Positions 1 to 12,988 of a stretch of DNA of 64,000 nt are shown piece after piece. The stretch is from contig JAXDDX010000058.1 in the NCBI GenBank assembly GCA_034670405.1, positions 2,806,309 to 2,870,308 of the forward strand, in the 5' to 3' direction. Origin of the DNA: Hoplostethus atlanticus (Eukaryota; Chordata; Actinopteri; Trachichthyiformes; Trachichthyidae). Position numbers and translations under genes: made by a program. Each line of letters opens with the position of its first letter. Position 1 is the first letter of the stretch. The notes beneath the pieces are model-generated. The model saw only the letters and a list, made by a program, of their open reading frames with translations. It was not told the DNA's origin and made no database searches.

Positions 1-310
1 ACACCATTGTAATGAGCCACAATTCATTACAGTAGGGCAATGCAATGTTATACATGGCCTGCCAGCCAAGCAGTAACTTTTTAAAATGGGAGTGAAGTTT
101 GGCCTTTTCCTCAATGAGAGGACATTAACGCTGTTATTACTATGTGTGTTTTTTGTGAAAGGCGTAAAATGAGTATTAATTAGATCAGTTGGGAACAGCC
201 AGCCAGCGAGTCTTACTCATGCAGCACCATATGTTTGAAATCGTTTGCCAAAGGAAATATTGTCACCAAGCAGCAACCACCACTCACATCTCAACCATAC
301 ACATAAACAA

Positions 311-311
<1 letters not shown>

Positions 312-375
<64 letters not shown>
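312..375. repeat. (CA)n microsatellite
   Basis: About 32 uninterrupted CA units. It makes spurious His-Thr and Cys-Val reading frames on the two strands. Confidence 0.97.
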
Positions 376-377
<2 letters not shown>

Positions 378-2207
378 CACACACAGCCTATTGACTTAAG
401 GGAGACAGGGCTAGTCTCTCCCTTAGGTAGACCAAGACAAACTTTAATGGTTTTGTTTTGACCCTTCCAATAAAGCTTCTCACCTCCCCTGCTCGAGCCG
501 AGCCAGACATCATGTCTTGGAAGGCGTTTAACCGTTGGCCCAGGAATAAAGGCAGCTGAAAGAGAAGCCCTGCTGTAGACAGGGAAAAAAGAAACAACTT
601 GGCATCCCTGAATACAGCCACGGCTGACTGCCTGCAGGAGTTTAAAGGTGTACAAATTTGACCTTAAATCACAAATCACGGGGAGCCTAGAACTGGGAGT
701 CCCAAAACGGCGACGGTCAGAGAGGCAATAACAGCAGGAATGCGATGCACCTGCTGCCCAAAAGACACATATCCCTCCCTGTATGATTGGGTCTGGATCA
801 TAAAGGAAGCAATAAGAGGCAGTAAAACCAGGCGCCTCAACCCTTACAGTCAACAATCAGGTAAATCTGGAGCTGTCAACCCTTTTCCTGTGAAGGCCAC
901 AAAGGCACACCCGTTTTGCCTCATCATCCCTGTATCCATCTGACTGTCTATCTGTATGCAGCGGGAGCACGGGGGAAGCTCTGCGGACCTTATAAAGACC
1001 TTAATCTCTTTCACACACTCTCCCTCTCACTCACACCGCACAGCCACAGAGCAACCGCAATCTGTCCGTCAGTCCGTGTGGGTAAATATTGACTTGCTGT
1101 CACGCAATCGAGTAGAAATCAGGTTTACAGCTCCTGACTGCGTAATGGGCTTGGTACCTGTCTAAACAAGACACATCTGAGGAGGCATGGTGCCGTGTTA
1201 CACTGAAAAACATCCCCTAAATGACACAGTAACTGTAATTAACAAATCCTATTGATCTGCGCTGCAAATTCAGCTTCAGATGATGTTACATGACTTGTCA
1301 CAGTGATATCACATTACTTATATCTGGGCCCTCGTCGTTGTGTGAGTCAATCTTATACAGGGTAATTCAAGGAGGTTTATTGGAGTGAGAGTGAGACCGT
1401 TCTGTCCATAATAATGCTGACCGTAATAATTTCGTCATACTCACGTGTGAGCCCAGCAGCACGCCTCAGAAGGTTTACACACTGAACTCTGAACTCTGAG
1501 AAATCAACCCAGACGCTGGGTGGCATCTAATGAAGAGGTAGGCTGTGCAAGTGATGAATGACTCATCGATGAAAGCATTGAAAGCAGAAGTGGGAAATTG
1601 CAGTCAAAACTATTTGGTTGTCCTTACCACTCATATCTGTTATTATCAACATTGTCATCTATAACTATTAGATACAGCGACATCTTGAATTACTTGAATT
1701 CCAATCCCAAATGAACAAATATGACTTTGAGATTTTGACTCTTCCTCTTGTTTCTGTGACAAAGCTCCTGTGAATGGAAGAGCGAGGCAGAGAAGCCGCT
1801 GTCTGGAGTGAATAACCTTCCTTGCAAATGCATTTCCTGAAAGTAGAAGTGGGATAATGAATGCAAATGTGCAGGGGCTGAAAGCAGCGCCTCCCATGCA
1901 GGTCTGCACATACCAACAGGTTGAGACCATGCAGCCTCCTCTCTGAACCGCAGTACACACATGTCCACCCGTACCTGCTTTTTATCTGCGCGGCCATTTA
2001 GCTAAATGAACACGAGCAGGATGTGAGTATCGTGTCAGAGCTCTTTCGCGAGCACTTTGAATGTGTGTGTACGTTTCGAATGCATGTGCCTGTGTTTATA
2101 CTTGTGCCATTGCGGGAGCATGAAGTGGACTCTAAACTGAAAAAGATGTGCCTTTCCTTTCCCTAATGCCTAATCTGAACCAGACTCTACCTTGCACTCA
2201 ATTCAGA

Positions 2208-2211
<4 letters not shown>

Positions 2212-2249
<38 letters not shown>
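2212..2249. repeat. (GT)n microsatellite
   Basis: About 19 GT units, followed by GC-rich non-coding sequence. Confidence 0.95.
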
Positions 2250-2251
<2 letters not shown>

Positions 2252-2732
2252 CGTGCGCTTGTGTTTTTTCCCCCGTCTGGAAGGCCGTGCTCCTCGTTAG
2301 AGCCCGGAGCGGCGTGCACAAGGCGTTGCGGTGTTATAGTTGAGTCAGTACAGTCAACTACATACATCGGACCGCTCCCTCATTGACACCGAGACGTCCT
2401 GTCCAGAAACGGAACAGTTACTGTTACTGCAAACTCATCTTATATCCTTCATATGAAACAATGTCTCTGGGTATCAGATGTCTTTGCGTCTATTTTAAAG
2501 TGACTCAGCGCAGGATGGGTCTCAGTTGTCATAGTGGAAGCAGGGAGAATGACACCCCCCCCCCCCACCCCTCCACCCCCATACAGCCTGCAGTCATCTA
2601 TAACCAGGCAGGCAGAAAGAATATTCTGATGCATTTGAGTAGCAGCTTCAATATGAACTGTCTCTCTATATCTATTTATACACATACTGTATATCTTTCG
2701 CTTTTGCTTTGTCCACCCCTCTCTAGGTATCA

Positions 2733-2735
<3 letters not shown>

Positions 2736-2763
<28 letters not shown>
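2736..2763. repeat. (CT)n microsatellite
   Basis: About 14 CT units next to a CTCC-rich tract. Confidence 0.9.
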
Positions 2764-2766
<3 letters not shown>

Positions 2767-4186
2767 CTCCCCTGCAGTGGATAGGATTGGGGTCAGGGCC
2801 CTTTGGCCAGTGGAGCAAGTGACAGTTCTGACAGGGCCCTGATTTCCCTGTTGTGCCGTCTGTCACCTCCCTCTACGCCTGTCTCGTTTTAATAATGTAA
2901 ATACAGGGCAAGCTCGGGACACGGAGACGATTCTGTGTCATGGTGCTCACTCAGTGGAACCTCACATGTCTGCAACTCACACCTGAGCCACACACACACA
3001 CACACAGCATGCCTACCCGTATGGATGAAGTCAATTTTGGTAAATTGGGTGGTCCAAATAAGTTAATGCAATAGCCTGTACAGCCAAAGCTTCTGGTTTG
3101 TAAAGCACATTACATTGTATTTACCAGTGTATCCTCTGTCAGATCCACTGTGGTTAAACCTGACAGGGAATGGTGGTTCAGTTCAGATGTGGCTGCCCGT
3201 CAATAACTGAGTGTAGGGTTTTTTTACTGAGGGCCCAGTGAAGATGAAGGTAGGAAACTGTAAACAAGGCCTTTGTTTCCCCTGATTCTGTTTCCATTCA
3301 GGGTGGCTGAGTCTGGTCTGGACAGCCACCCAAACCAGCTGCAGATGCAACACACCAGCTTACTGCAATTTAGTGGCACAGGGGAATGACCTCAGTCTAA
3401 TGTGGATCCCGCCATACCAGCACCCCCCCCCCCCCCCCCTCCCTTGCTACCAAAGTGCAGGAAACTGCAGAAGCCGTGAGTCACAAAGCTCTTGGCGGGC
3501 GAATCTGCTCGTAACTATCTGTGAAGCCTTTGATAGCTTGCCTTTCGCTCGTTACGGATGTGATGCATGATTTGGAGGCAGTTTGCCCCCCTCGCTTCTT
3601 TCTACTTGATTAAAGAAAAGGCCCCGTAGTGGGTAGGATTGCGGCCCCTCAGTACCACACAGGCACAGACAACCGGGCAGGGCCCACACTGCGGGCTTCG
3701 TTAACCTTTTTCACCTCCCCAATCCCTCAGCCTCACTACTCCAGCCCTCAGCCTCACCCCGAGCCCACTCCCTCAGCGTGTCCTCTAGCATTACCTTCGT
3801 GGGCTGGCCGTCCCCCACCATGCCTGCGAGTTTAAGGGTTTGATCAGTGGAGGATCTTTCCTCACTGATTCAGCACCCTGGAGGTCCCTAATGAACTGAT
3901 TGATGTTCCATTACATACAATCACAGCTCAGCATGCCAGAGGAACTCGGCTCTCAGTGGTATAACTAGCATGGAATGCATGCTGACAGGACATGCAGGTT
4001 ACATGTGTGATGGGGGGTGTATGTGTGTGGTAGAGGGGATCCTCAATACCACCCTCATCTTTGAGCTGCTAGCTAAGAGAGCCATGAGATGAGATTCTTT
4101 CCGAGCTTTCTCATTGTTGTTCACTAAATTTCTCTCTTTCCATTTACATTTAGTGCTGGCCCATCTGCAGTTTTTTGAATAGTGAA

Positions 4187-4190
<4 letters not shown>

Positions 4191-4217
<27 letters not shown>
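4191..4217. repeat. (CA)n microsatellite
   Basis: About 13 CA units ending in a short C tract. Confidence 0.9.
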
Positions 4218-6619
4218 CCCCAGATGTGGCTGGTGATTCTGAAGGATTGGGTCAGTCTGTCTGGGGATAAATCAGACAGACTAATCTGTCCTGTGAGGGG
4301 ATGGAGGGTAATTGGTCACATTTGACCCCCGGCCCCGTGGACTGTGGGAACGCAGGCTTTATCTACCAGCGGTAATTGGCTAATGAAACACTTCCGCAAC
4401 TCCTCCACTAGATTGTTGTCCACCGGTTGGGATAGGGTGAGGCAAGTGTGTGTTTGTGTATGTGTGTGAGTGTGAGTGTGTGTGGCAATAGTGGCCAGGA
4501 GGCAGAGTGAGCGTGTGTGTTTGTGAGTAGTCCAGAGAAAATGGCAGGATGCGGAACTCCCTGTGGCCATCTTTACAACTTTATCACCAGAATCAGCCTC
4601 ATAATGCCTGCAGCCTACTGATACATTGATAGAATACACATTCATGGGTGTGTGGTTGTCATTACTATTCAAATGTAGGTCTGAAACAGAAATGGTGGAC
4701 GTAATTCAAAGGACATCTTTAGCCAAAGGCAAGGCTTTTTTGGATTGCGCTTATTATTAGTGTATCAAAGACATTTGGATGTTTGTAACGTTTCGTACAT
4801 GCTCACAATACCAAGGCCTGTAGACATACAGGGTGGGAATCTAAGGTCTTGTGTTATTTTTTGTTATTTATATTCATTGCATGCAATCATTTATCTGGGC
4901 AAAGCCATGCCCACGTCAGTATAAAGACAAGAAAACTGGGGTGGGGAGAGCAGGGTGGGGGGGTGGGGGGGTACTAAGAAAAAAAGGCTAAAGTTACGGT
5001 GGTGAGACAATGTCTCTGAGGTCCCATCAAGTGAGCCATTCATAGATGCAGGCCCACCAGTTTGTGGAGCCAGGGAGACACTCCGATAGAGTGGGGCCCA
5101 GGGTGGCCCTGTCTTTTTGTCCCAAGCTGACCCCTGCTCTCCCGCCTGGCCTCTGCGCCCCTCACCTGGCCTGTCCCAGCGCACTGGTAACAGGATACCT
5201 GTAATTTGCTCTAATGGCCTTTGAAAGACCTGGCTGGGCTAATCCCTGGAGTACTTCTCCCAGCAGCGCCACATGAAAGGGTGGGGGTAACAGGGCCGAG
5301 TGCGAGCCCTGAAAGAGGACCAGCCCCTGGATTGTGTGTGAGAGAATGTCACCCCTCGCGGCCGGGCTGGGGCTGAGGGAGTGTGGGAGTCAGCTTTCAG
5401 CAGATCACCACCGTGTGGCTTGTTCACAGGCTCAAAAAAACTAGACCCAGGATTGTGGAGAAGTAGATTGTCTCTACTTTACACCTCCCTCAGTGGCTTA
5501 ACCTGGCAAGCAGAGGGAATGGGCTGGAATACAGCCTGCACAGAACCGTGTGAGAGTGGACTTCAAATTGAGTCCAGATTCCTACAGTAATTTGTACTAT
5601 GGAATGTTTGTGTGTTATGGATGACGTATGTGCATTCAGAACTAGGGGAGATTGAGATCCCCCATGCTGCAAGGCTGTAAGGGATGCTGTGTAATAGCAC
5701 AGGCAGACCAAGCGTGACCACTTTGCATTACGTTGCTTCGCTCGATCAAAAGTCATCGTTTGTGGCGGTTTCACTGGGTCTGTTCTGGGACAAGAAGCAT
5801 CAGAGCATCTCTCCTTTTTACCTTTAATTTAATCCAATTACCTTTCATGAGCTAACATGCTAAGAGGCTACAGCTATTTGGATGTGATGACATAGGCTAG
5901 CAAGCGTGTTACTTGTTTAGCCTACCAGAGCTACAGTTAGCGACTAAACTTTTTAGGCTACTTCCAGTAACATTACACACCAGGAGGACCAACAGTCTCC
6001 AGCGTATTATCCCAGTGTGATTGGTTCTCACGCCGGTTACTGGTTATCACATTGCTGGCCTGGTTCACTTTGCCCCCCTATCCCGTCATGCCATGCGCAT
6101 GTGCATGTGGTTATTCACTTCTCATAGACAATGAATGGAGGGGAACTGTTTGCCTCGTGAAATCGCATCTGGTTTGCCGTAACAAGCATGTACGGTACTT
6201 GTACACTCCTAGACCTGCGTCCGCGAAGCTTTTATGATTACTGGATGACAGGTCGTCCTGTCAGGAAGTGTATAAAACAATTGCTGAACAAAAGGGCTGG
6301 GCACTGAATATGGACTGACAGATTATAAAGACAGGGCATAAATAATCTTATCAGTCCCATCTGCACTCTCATGCCCCAAGAGATTTTAATGGAATGTGGG
6401 AACAGCAAGTGATATGTGGGCAGGGAAGGCCAGCTCTCTGCCAGCCCTTTCTTTCCTTTCTTCCTCTCCTTTCTGTCCATCGTCCTTGTTTTTCATTGGG
6501 GTGAACACATGCAAGGGAATGCACTCACTAAGTGTACACGACCCCTCTCCCTGGCTTCCTGTGTCCTACTTCCTCAAGGTACAGCTTACCCAGGACACAA
6601 TATACTTACATGACTGTAG

Positions 6620-6621
<2 letters not shown>

Positions 6622-6662
<41 letters not shown>
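6622..6662. repeat. (CA)n microsatellite
   Basis: About 20 CA units. A separate GT/GA repeat lies about 65 bp downstream. Confidence 0.95.
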
Positions 6663-6664
<2 letters not shown>

Positions 6665-6727
6665 AGGATCCCGTGTGTATGGAGCGATATGTTTGCAGCA
6701 TCTGTGAATGTCTACTGTATGTGTGGT

Positions 6728-6764
<37 letters not shown>
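6728..6764. repeat. Compound (GT)n(GA)n microsatellite
   Basis: A GT run passes directly into a GA run of about 11 units, giving a purine-rich strand at its 3' half. Confidence 0.9.
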
Positions 6765-7294
6765 GGAATATATCAGATAATGGTATGCCAAAAATGGCTG
6801 TGGTTGCTGTCTTGTTTCTCGTTTTATCCATTTATTTATTTCAGGAAGAAAATCGTTTCTCTCGTTCAATTAAAACAAAACAAACACCAGTTAAAGAACT
6901 GAATGATTGTTTAACTGCCCAGAAATGACAGGGCTAAATTAGGCATGAGAATCTCTATCACCCCCACAAACGCTCTGCAGCCCCAGACATCCAGACGGGC
7001 TGAGATCATCTGAGGAACAGAACCAGATCCCATGGCCAAGTAACTCAGCATGTTGGCTCCATCAGGCTGGCTTGGATGTGCCGCTGTGACCAACATGCGG
7101 TGGAAGACCAGACGGGGGTTGGTCAGTTCATCTAGCATGTAGGAATTTCAACAATATTTTATTTCCTTTTCTTTCTTTTGAGTATGTATTAAATCTGCTC
7201 TTCTCATTCCTGGTCTGCCATTTTCAGTTGCTAGTGTAGAAAAAGGACAAAGTGGCAAAAACCTGACCCTTATATAAGCAAGCTGTGCTGCCTT

Positions 7295-7317
7295 TGTGTG
7301 TGTGTGTGTGTGTGTGG
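7295..7317. repeat. (GT)n microsatellite
   Basis: Short GT run of about 11 units. Confidence 0.85.
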
Positions 7318-7440
7318 GACCAGCCCAGGTCTGCTCTGCTTAGCTCAGAGGAGACATGTCTCATAACTGTTAGGGTGGGATGAATAAATCATCCCAGTCC
7401 TGTGAGAGTTAATAGGTATGATGCATGTCCGGAGACCCGG

Positions 7441-7700
7441 GGCAGACAGGCAGGCAGGGAGGGAGAGGGGGGGAGACCCGGGGTATAGGAAAGAACGAGA
7501 CAGGGAGACATGGAGAGACCAAGGATAGGAAATAGGCAGGAAGGAGGAGAAAAAGCAAGGGAGACCGGCAGGCAAGGAGGCCGGCAGGGAGACAGGTAGC
7601 GAAGCCAAATGAAAAGCAAGCAGGCGGGCAGAAGGGAGACAGGAAGATAGAGAGAAAGACAGGTATGGAGGGAGGGAGGGAGGGAGAGGGAGGGAGAGAG
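7441..7700. repeat. Purine-rich, imperfect GGCAGG/GGGAGA tract
   Basis: Almost pure purine on the + strand, built from irregular repeats of GGCAGG, GGGAGA and GAGGGAGG. The mirrored minus-strand open frames are Leu/Pro/Ser-rich artefacts of this composition. Such tracts can form triplex DNA, but no function is shown here. Confidence 0.75.
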
Positions 7701-7766
7701 GTGCTGCCCAAAGCCCCACAGCTGCCTTGCTCTGGAACAGTGGGCCACTCACACACGCACATACAA

Positions 7767-7769
<3 letters not shown>

Positions 7770-7824
<55 letters not shown>
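7770..7824. repeat. (CA)n microsatellite
   Basis: About 27 CA units, immediately following the purine-rich tract by about 70 bp. Confidence 0.95.
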
Positions 7825-7827
<3 letters not shown>

Positions 7828-8730
7828 CGCACAAGTCCTCCTATTCTGGAACAGTAGAGCACTCAGGGTGGCAGTCACAGCCCCTGTTAAAGAGACTGTA
7901 AATGTTATATTGCTGTCCAGTTCTGGTTGGTCCATTAAACAGGTGAGGGCATCGCACCAAATGGATATCAGCAGAGAACTTGTACTGAAATTTGTCAGGA
8001 GTGAAGTAATAGAGCGTGCAGCTGTAAAAAGAAAACATCAGATTTAGAAAGAAACCCCAAAAGGTCCCAACTCCCCCGTCGCACAGTGAACCTCACCTTC
8101 CACCATCTACGGCGAGTGGAAATAAATTGTCCAACTGCATTTTATGAATGTCCAATTCAGTAATACCCTTGGTATAGGCAAGGATAGTAATCCTATCAAA
8201 AGATCCCATTCATACTGTTAGTATGGGCAAAAGTGGTAATCCTCAAGTTCCTTCTGTTTTGATTTTGGAGACATCTTTAGTTTTTGCGCTGCACGTCCCA
8301 GAGATCCCAAACGATGTTACTTGTACAGTGAAGTCTTTTTCCTTGGATTTTCTGTTGACGAAGTTTTAATTTCTATTGGTACCGCTCTTATCTTTATCTG
8401 TTCAGCCATGGCCATCAGTGAGGAGGCCAACTACGCAGCTCTTCTATTTACTCCAAACAGGAAAGACATACCCGACACCGGGTGTTTAGAGCAGCCAATG
8501 TAAAAGCTTTCATGACTTGGCTATAGGTTGAATCACTGTTGTCAATCGTTGATCGATTTATTTTGAAGAAAACGTTGCAGATTAATACTTTAAATCTATT
8601 ATACATGTAATTAGAGGAGTGAAGTATATTAGAATCAGTTATGGTGTATTGATATGACCACATATCAGAATCTACTCTTTCTTTACCCTCTGACACCATG
8701 TAAACTCCACTGACCCTGCTTTTGGGGAAT

Positions 8731-8749
8731 CCCCCCCCCCCGCCCCCCC
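8731..8749. repeat. Poly-C tract
   Basis: Ten C, one G, then eight C. Similar C tracts occur near 2557 and 3422. Homopolymers of this kind are prone to sequencing error. Confidence 0.85.
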
Positions 8750-8900
8750 CATCTGCTAATCAGGAGCTGTGTGCTGGATGGATTTGTCCCAGAGGCCAAA
8801 ATTTCAGTTGATAAAGTATACTCCACTAATCGTAATCCTCAATCAACCACCACAGTCATGGTTCATCAGGGGACTCTGCCTGCCCTTGACCTGCTCTCTA

Positions 8901-8902
<2 letters not shown>

Positions 8903-8962
<60 letters not shown>

Positions 8963-8971
8963 CGTGCGTGT
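8903..8971. repeat. (GT)n microsatellite with GC interruptions at the 3' end
   Basis: More than 27 GT units passing into a TGCG repeat. One of the longest microsatellites in the window. Confidence 0.95.
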
Positions 8972-11900
8972 GTTGGGACTCTACTTTGTCCTCTGGTTTC
9001 AGCCAGCCCAGCGTCTGTGGAGCACTGATCAATGCTGCTTCCTGCCTGTGCCTCCCTGACCTGACCAACCCTGTGCTCAGACACACCATAATGAGAAAGA
9101 CATGTGGCTAGAGGCTTAAGGCATCAAGTGTATCCAAAAAGATCCACGAAAGACAAGGTCCTTCTTCTCCCTCCCCTCCGCAAATATAAAAATGCCCATC
9201 TTTACTTTCAAGTGATGTTGTAATAGGTACTCACACTCACCTAAATCTGCCAGCCTCTGTTTTCTCGAGTCCTCGATCCAGAGCCACCTGAGAGCTAAGG
9301 TTAAGGAAGTTTAGTGGTTGATGCTTTAGCTAAGTTGCCACTGCATGTCATTAAACTGCCTGAGTATATCTTCATGACAAGCCTGGCTGCTAAAATGCAT
9401 CCAAATGCCATTTGAAATAGGTAGAATACACATTTAAAACTGCAGGCTATGTAAGCGGAGGCCTCCCAGCACAGTGTGCTCCCTGTAAACGATCTCTTTT
9501 CTGTCTGAACAGCGCTGTCATACTGTCATACTCCACAGTGGATGGAAGATCAGCTTTCAGATCAGACACTCATTAAAATTAAGTTATTACTGACCCAGTC
9601 CAGCTTCCAGTATATGAGCTGGGTCTCCTGACAAGACATTCCTTCATCTTGGATCTATGTGCTGTAGATGTAATCCATCAACTCATTCCCATTCTGTTAC
9701 TATAAGCATCTTTCTTTTATTACGCCTCTAGTGGAACGTATCACACAAAGCTGTGGTTTGCTATTGAATTTGATACGATGAAACGACGTTAACATTTTAA
9801 AACTCTAATTTTAATTGATGATATTTCTGTACATTTTCTCTTTTTGTCTGAAAGAGGAGGCAGACTATTGGTCATGCCCCCTGTGTGAAGGAGAGGCAGT
9901 GAACCTGGTGCTGACACACCGCTCACCTCGGATTTGACCCATCACCACAACCTGAGAGCTGTCACTAGACTTCTATGTGACTCATCCGGATGTCGATAAT
10001 AGCCTCCGGTCCAAACCCATTTAATGATCATGTTTAATGGCCTATTAAATGATAGGGCAGCAAGCGATCATTGCCTGTGCTGGTTTCGATCGCACTTCAG
10101 TGTTTTTGACTCATATTGAGATATTGATATTGCCATTTGATTCATAAAAGCTCACCAAAAGCATGACATTAACAACCTACGAGAGTTACAATAATACTGT
10201 TTTAAACTTAAATAATTACACCAGAATCTAATTGTAATTTGGTGAAAACTTGAGCATGTCACACCTTTTCCTTAATTGAACATTGAACACAACTTGCTCC
10301 ACTACTGAACTAAATGGCAAAGGCTGATTAAGTCCTCACCCATTATAGTAGCTGGTGTTTTACTGTACATTCAGGGGTTAACGTGAACGTTTCCATATCA
10401 CACCATCTATCGAGTCCTCCGCTGGAACGCCTGTTCTCATGGTAATCTTTCAAGGTGTTTAAAGCAGTAGTGAGTGATGCAGCCTTTGTCTGTGCCGTAC
10501 TTAACCGTGCGGCTGCTTCGCCCAGTCCCAGGCCCTTCAAGGGGGTCACGGCAGATCAAAGGTGCTGGTCACAGCCATTAGGCCTAGCAGCGGAGACCCA
10601 ACATGAAAAGCTTGTGTTTTGAAAAGGAGGGCAGAAGGAAAAAAACAACAGGGCCTTCTTCGTTTAAAAAGCAAGCAAACTGTGAAATAATTGAAAAGGT
10701 ATGTCAATCAAGAGCAGGAGCACAGCGGGAGCTTCAAGATTCCCAGGCTCTGCTCTGGTCGAGCACTGGGCCATGGAGGGCTGCTCAAGGGGGCAACCCA
10801 AGAAATTAAAGACCTGAGAAAGGAACAAAAAGAAGACGGGAGGAAAGGAGCAGAGAAATCTCTTTTTCTCGCTGTCTCTTTGCTCAGTCTTTCACTCTTT
10901 TCTACATTTAAATTGTGATGAAGGAACCCTATTCAAACATCCTGGTCATTAATAAGATCTTGTCTAGCTCTTCACCTCTCAGGTGAGTATTCAAAGAGTT
11001 ATTGGGAGTCGGAGCGGCAGTGGGAAGCGAATCCCCTCACCACCAACACCCCCATCTTATAACCAGCACCTACACCCTGTACTCCCTCCCTCCTCCTCCC
11101 CCATACCATGAGTCTGACAAAAGGGAACCCCGTGAGAGTGTCTCTCTCTTTCCTTTCTGCCTTTTTTTCAAGGTCAGAAAAGACTTGAATGATCTGACGA
11201 TGGGCTAACTTCCAAAAAAAGGGGAATAGAAAGAAAAGAAAGAGTAAAAAAAGACTGAGTAAAAGACGTTTTCTATGCTTTTAAAAATCCCATAGAGGAA
11301 GAAATAAATGGCAAGTCCACAGTTGACTAGGCATGTATAGTCCAGGATTTGCTTGTAATGGCAGCTTGAGCTTATTGACAGCCCCAGCCAAAACATGTCA
11401 AAGGTTAAGAGATCTTGCCAACTGCAAGTAGGAAGCCAAACGTATCTTTTTCATAAGCTCAATAGGACCATCAGTTGATACATGCGCAGCGTAACACAGC
11501 AGTGAGCTTCAGGTTCCTCTGAAACTCAGTAGCAAAGAGTTAATTTGTCTCCATTCTCCCTTTTATCACTTTCATGTAATTTTATGATTTAATTTTTAAA
11601 AGACTTTAAAGAAACAATAAAATATTTGTAAAGAAACATTGCTTGGATGAAAATGACACAATGCAATTTTCCAATCCAGACGTTAAATATGAATACTTGG
11701 CCAGCTAGGATACTAAAATAAAAGGAATTGGCAGAAGGACGAATTTACCATATGTTACAAAATGTGATTTGGAAGAGACTGAGAGAACCACTGAGGGGCC
11801 ATTTGTCCATGTTATCTAAGCTTAAGTTGGTCACAGGGGGAGCTTAAAGTTCACGATTTACCAATTTTGACAAATTAATTTTTGTTTCAGGATTAGCTCA

Positions 11901-12970
11901 AAAAGCTGCCACAAAGAAAATGTCTGGACAGTGTTTAATAAGGAGAGGCTTTTTGTAAGAGCTCTTGAAAGTCTTATGCAGTCAGCTAGAGTGGATGATG
12001 CTGTCTTCAGTCTTTCAGCCAACAACTTGATCAATAATTTCAATTTAAAATTTTCAAATAAGAACTTTATGAACTGAACCAACACATTTGTGTTCTGAAA
12101 GCTAAGCTCGGCGTACAGCCTCCCGGTGAAGTGACCTTGGGATTTCCGCAGTTTGGAAACTCTTCTAATAGCTTAGAAAACCTCACTCTGATTTCTCAGG
12201 CTCTGAACACAATAGAGTGACTTTTCAAAGGGGGGACTAAGAGTTATATGGATCTAACTGGCCTTTATAGATGTGTGGTCAAGCGTCCAGAACCCAAGTG
12301 ATTTCTTTAAACAATGTGAAATCCCCATCTCATGTCCTCAGATCTTTTGTGTCTACTGGCCGGTACACCAACATGTATGGATGAAATGACAGAGGGTATG
12401 AGAGCTAAAGAGAGAAAAAAGAATAGTTAGATTTAATTTCGGGAAGATGGGGAAGACTTTCGAAGATATCCGTGATTTGAAAAGTGTCACCTACTCCACA
12501 TAAAACGATTGATAATACAATATTAAAACAAATAACGACACGTTTTAGCAGGACAGTTGTAAGTCTGTGCTTGGCAAAATTATCGCTCTTTATCTTCAAA
12601 TTTTAGAAATACTGAACGATGAAGTACAGGGAATGTTTCTCCCCAAAATGGATATATAGTGTTGAACATAATACGTCTAACATCAAACTTATATGTGATC
12701 TTCAGTTGTCAGGAAATGTGACTGTGGCGTACTCGTAGTCCCTACAATGTCTCAGACACTGTGACAAACATGCCTCCAACACACCTACTGTGCCTGGAAC
12801 TCAAAGCAGAAAATAATGGCAATTAGTGCTGGCAGCACTTTCAGGCACCAGCGCTTTTCATTGGCCTGGACAAATCCCCCATAAACCCTTGCAGCGCTCC
12901 AATCGCCAGCCGGGCCCCGGCTAATTGCTTATGAGTTCCTTGCACGCTCACGGTGCCGCCATAGCACACC

Positions 12971-12988
12971 CGGTGTTTGTAAACACCG
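12971..12988. promoter_or_regulatory. Palindromic forkhead-like site
   Basis: The 18-bp sequence is a perfect inverted repeat (8-bp arms CGGTGTTT and AAACACCG around GT). It contains GTAAACA, the forkhead core, on both strands. It sits in a GC-rich, non-repetitive stretch that contrasts with its AT-rich surroundings. Whether it is a bound element is inference only. Confidence 0.25.

Noticed and set aside
311-856. 181-codon open frame on the minus strand through a CA microsatellite
   Set aside because: Its end is a pure Cys-Val run from the repeat, and no motif is seen in the rest.
7345-7935. 196-codon minus-strand open frame and overlapping frames, rich in Leu/Pro/Ser
   Set aside because: They arise from the purine-rich tract and the adjacent CA repeat. 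The same low-complexity sequence is open in several frames.
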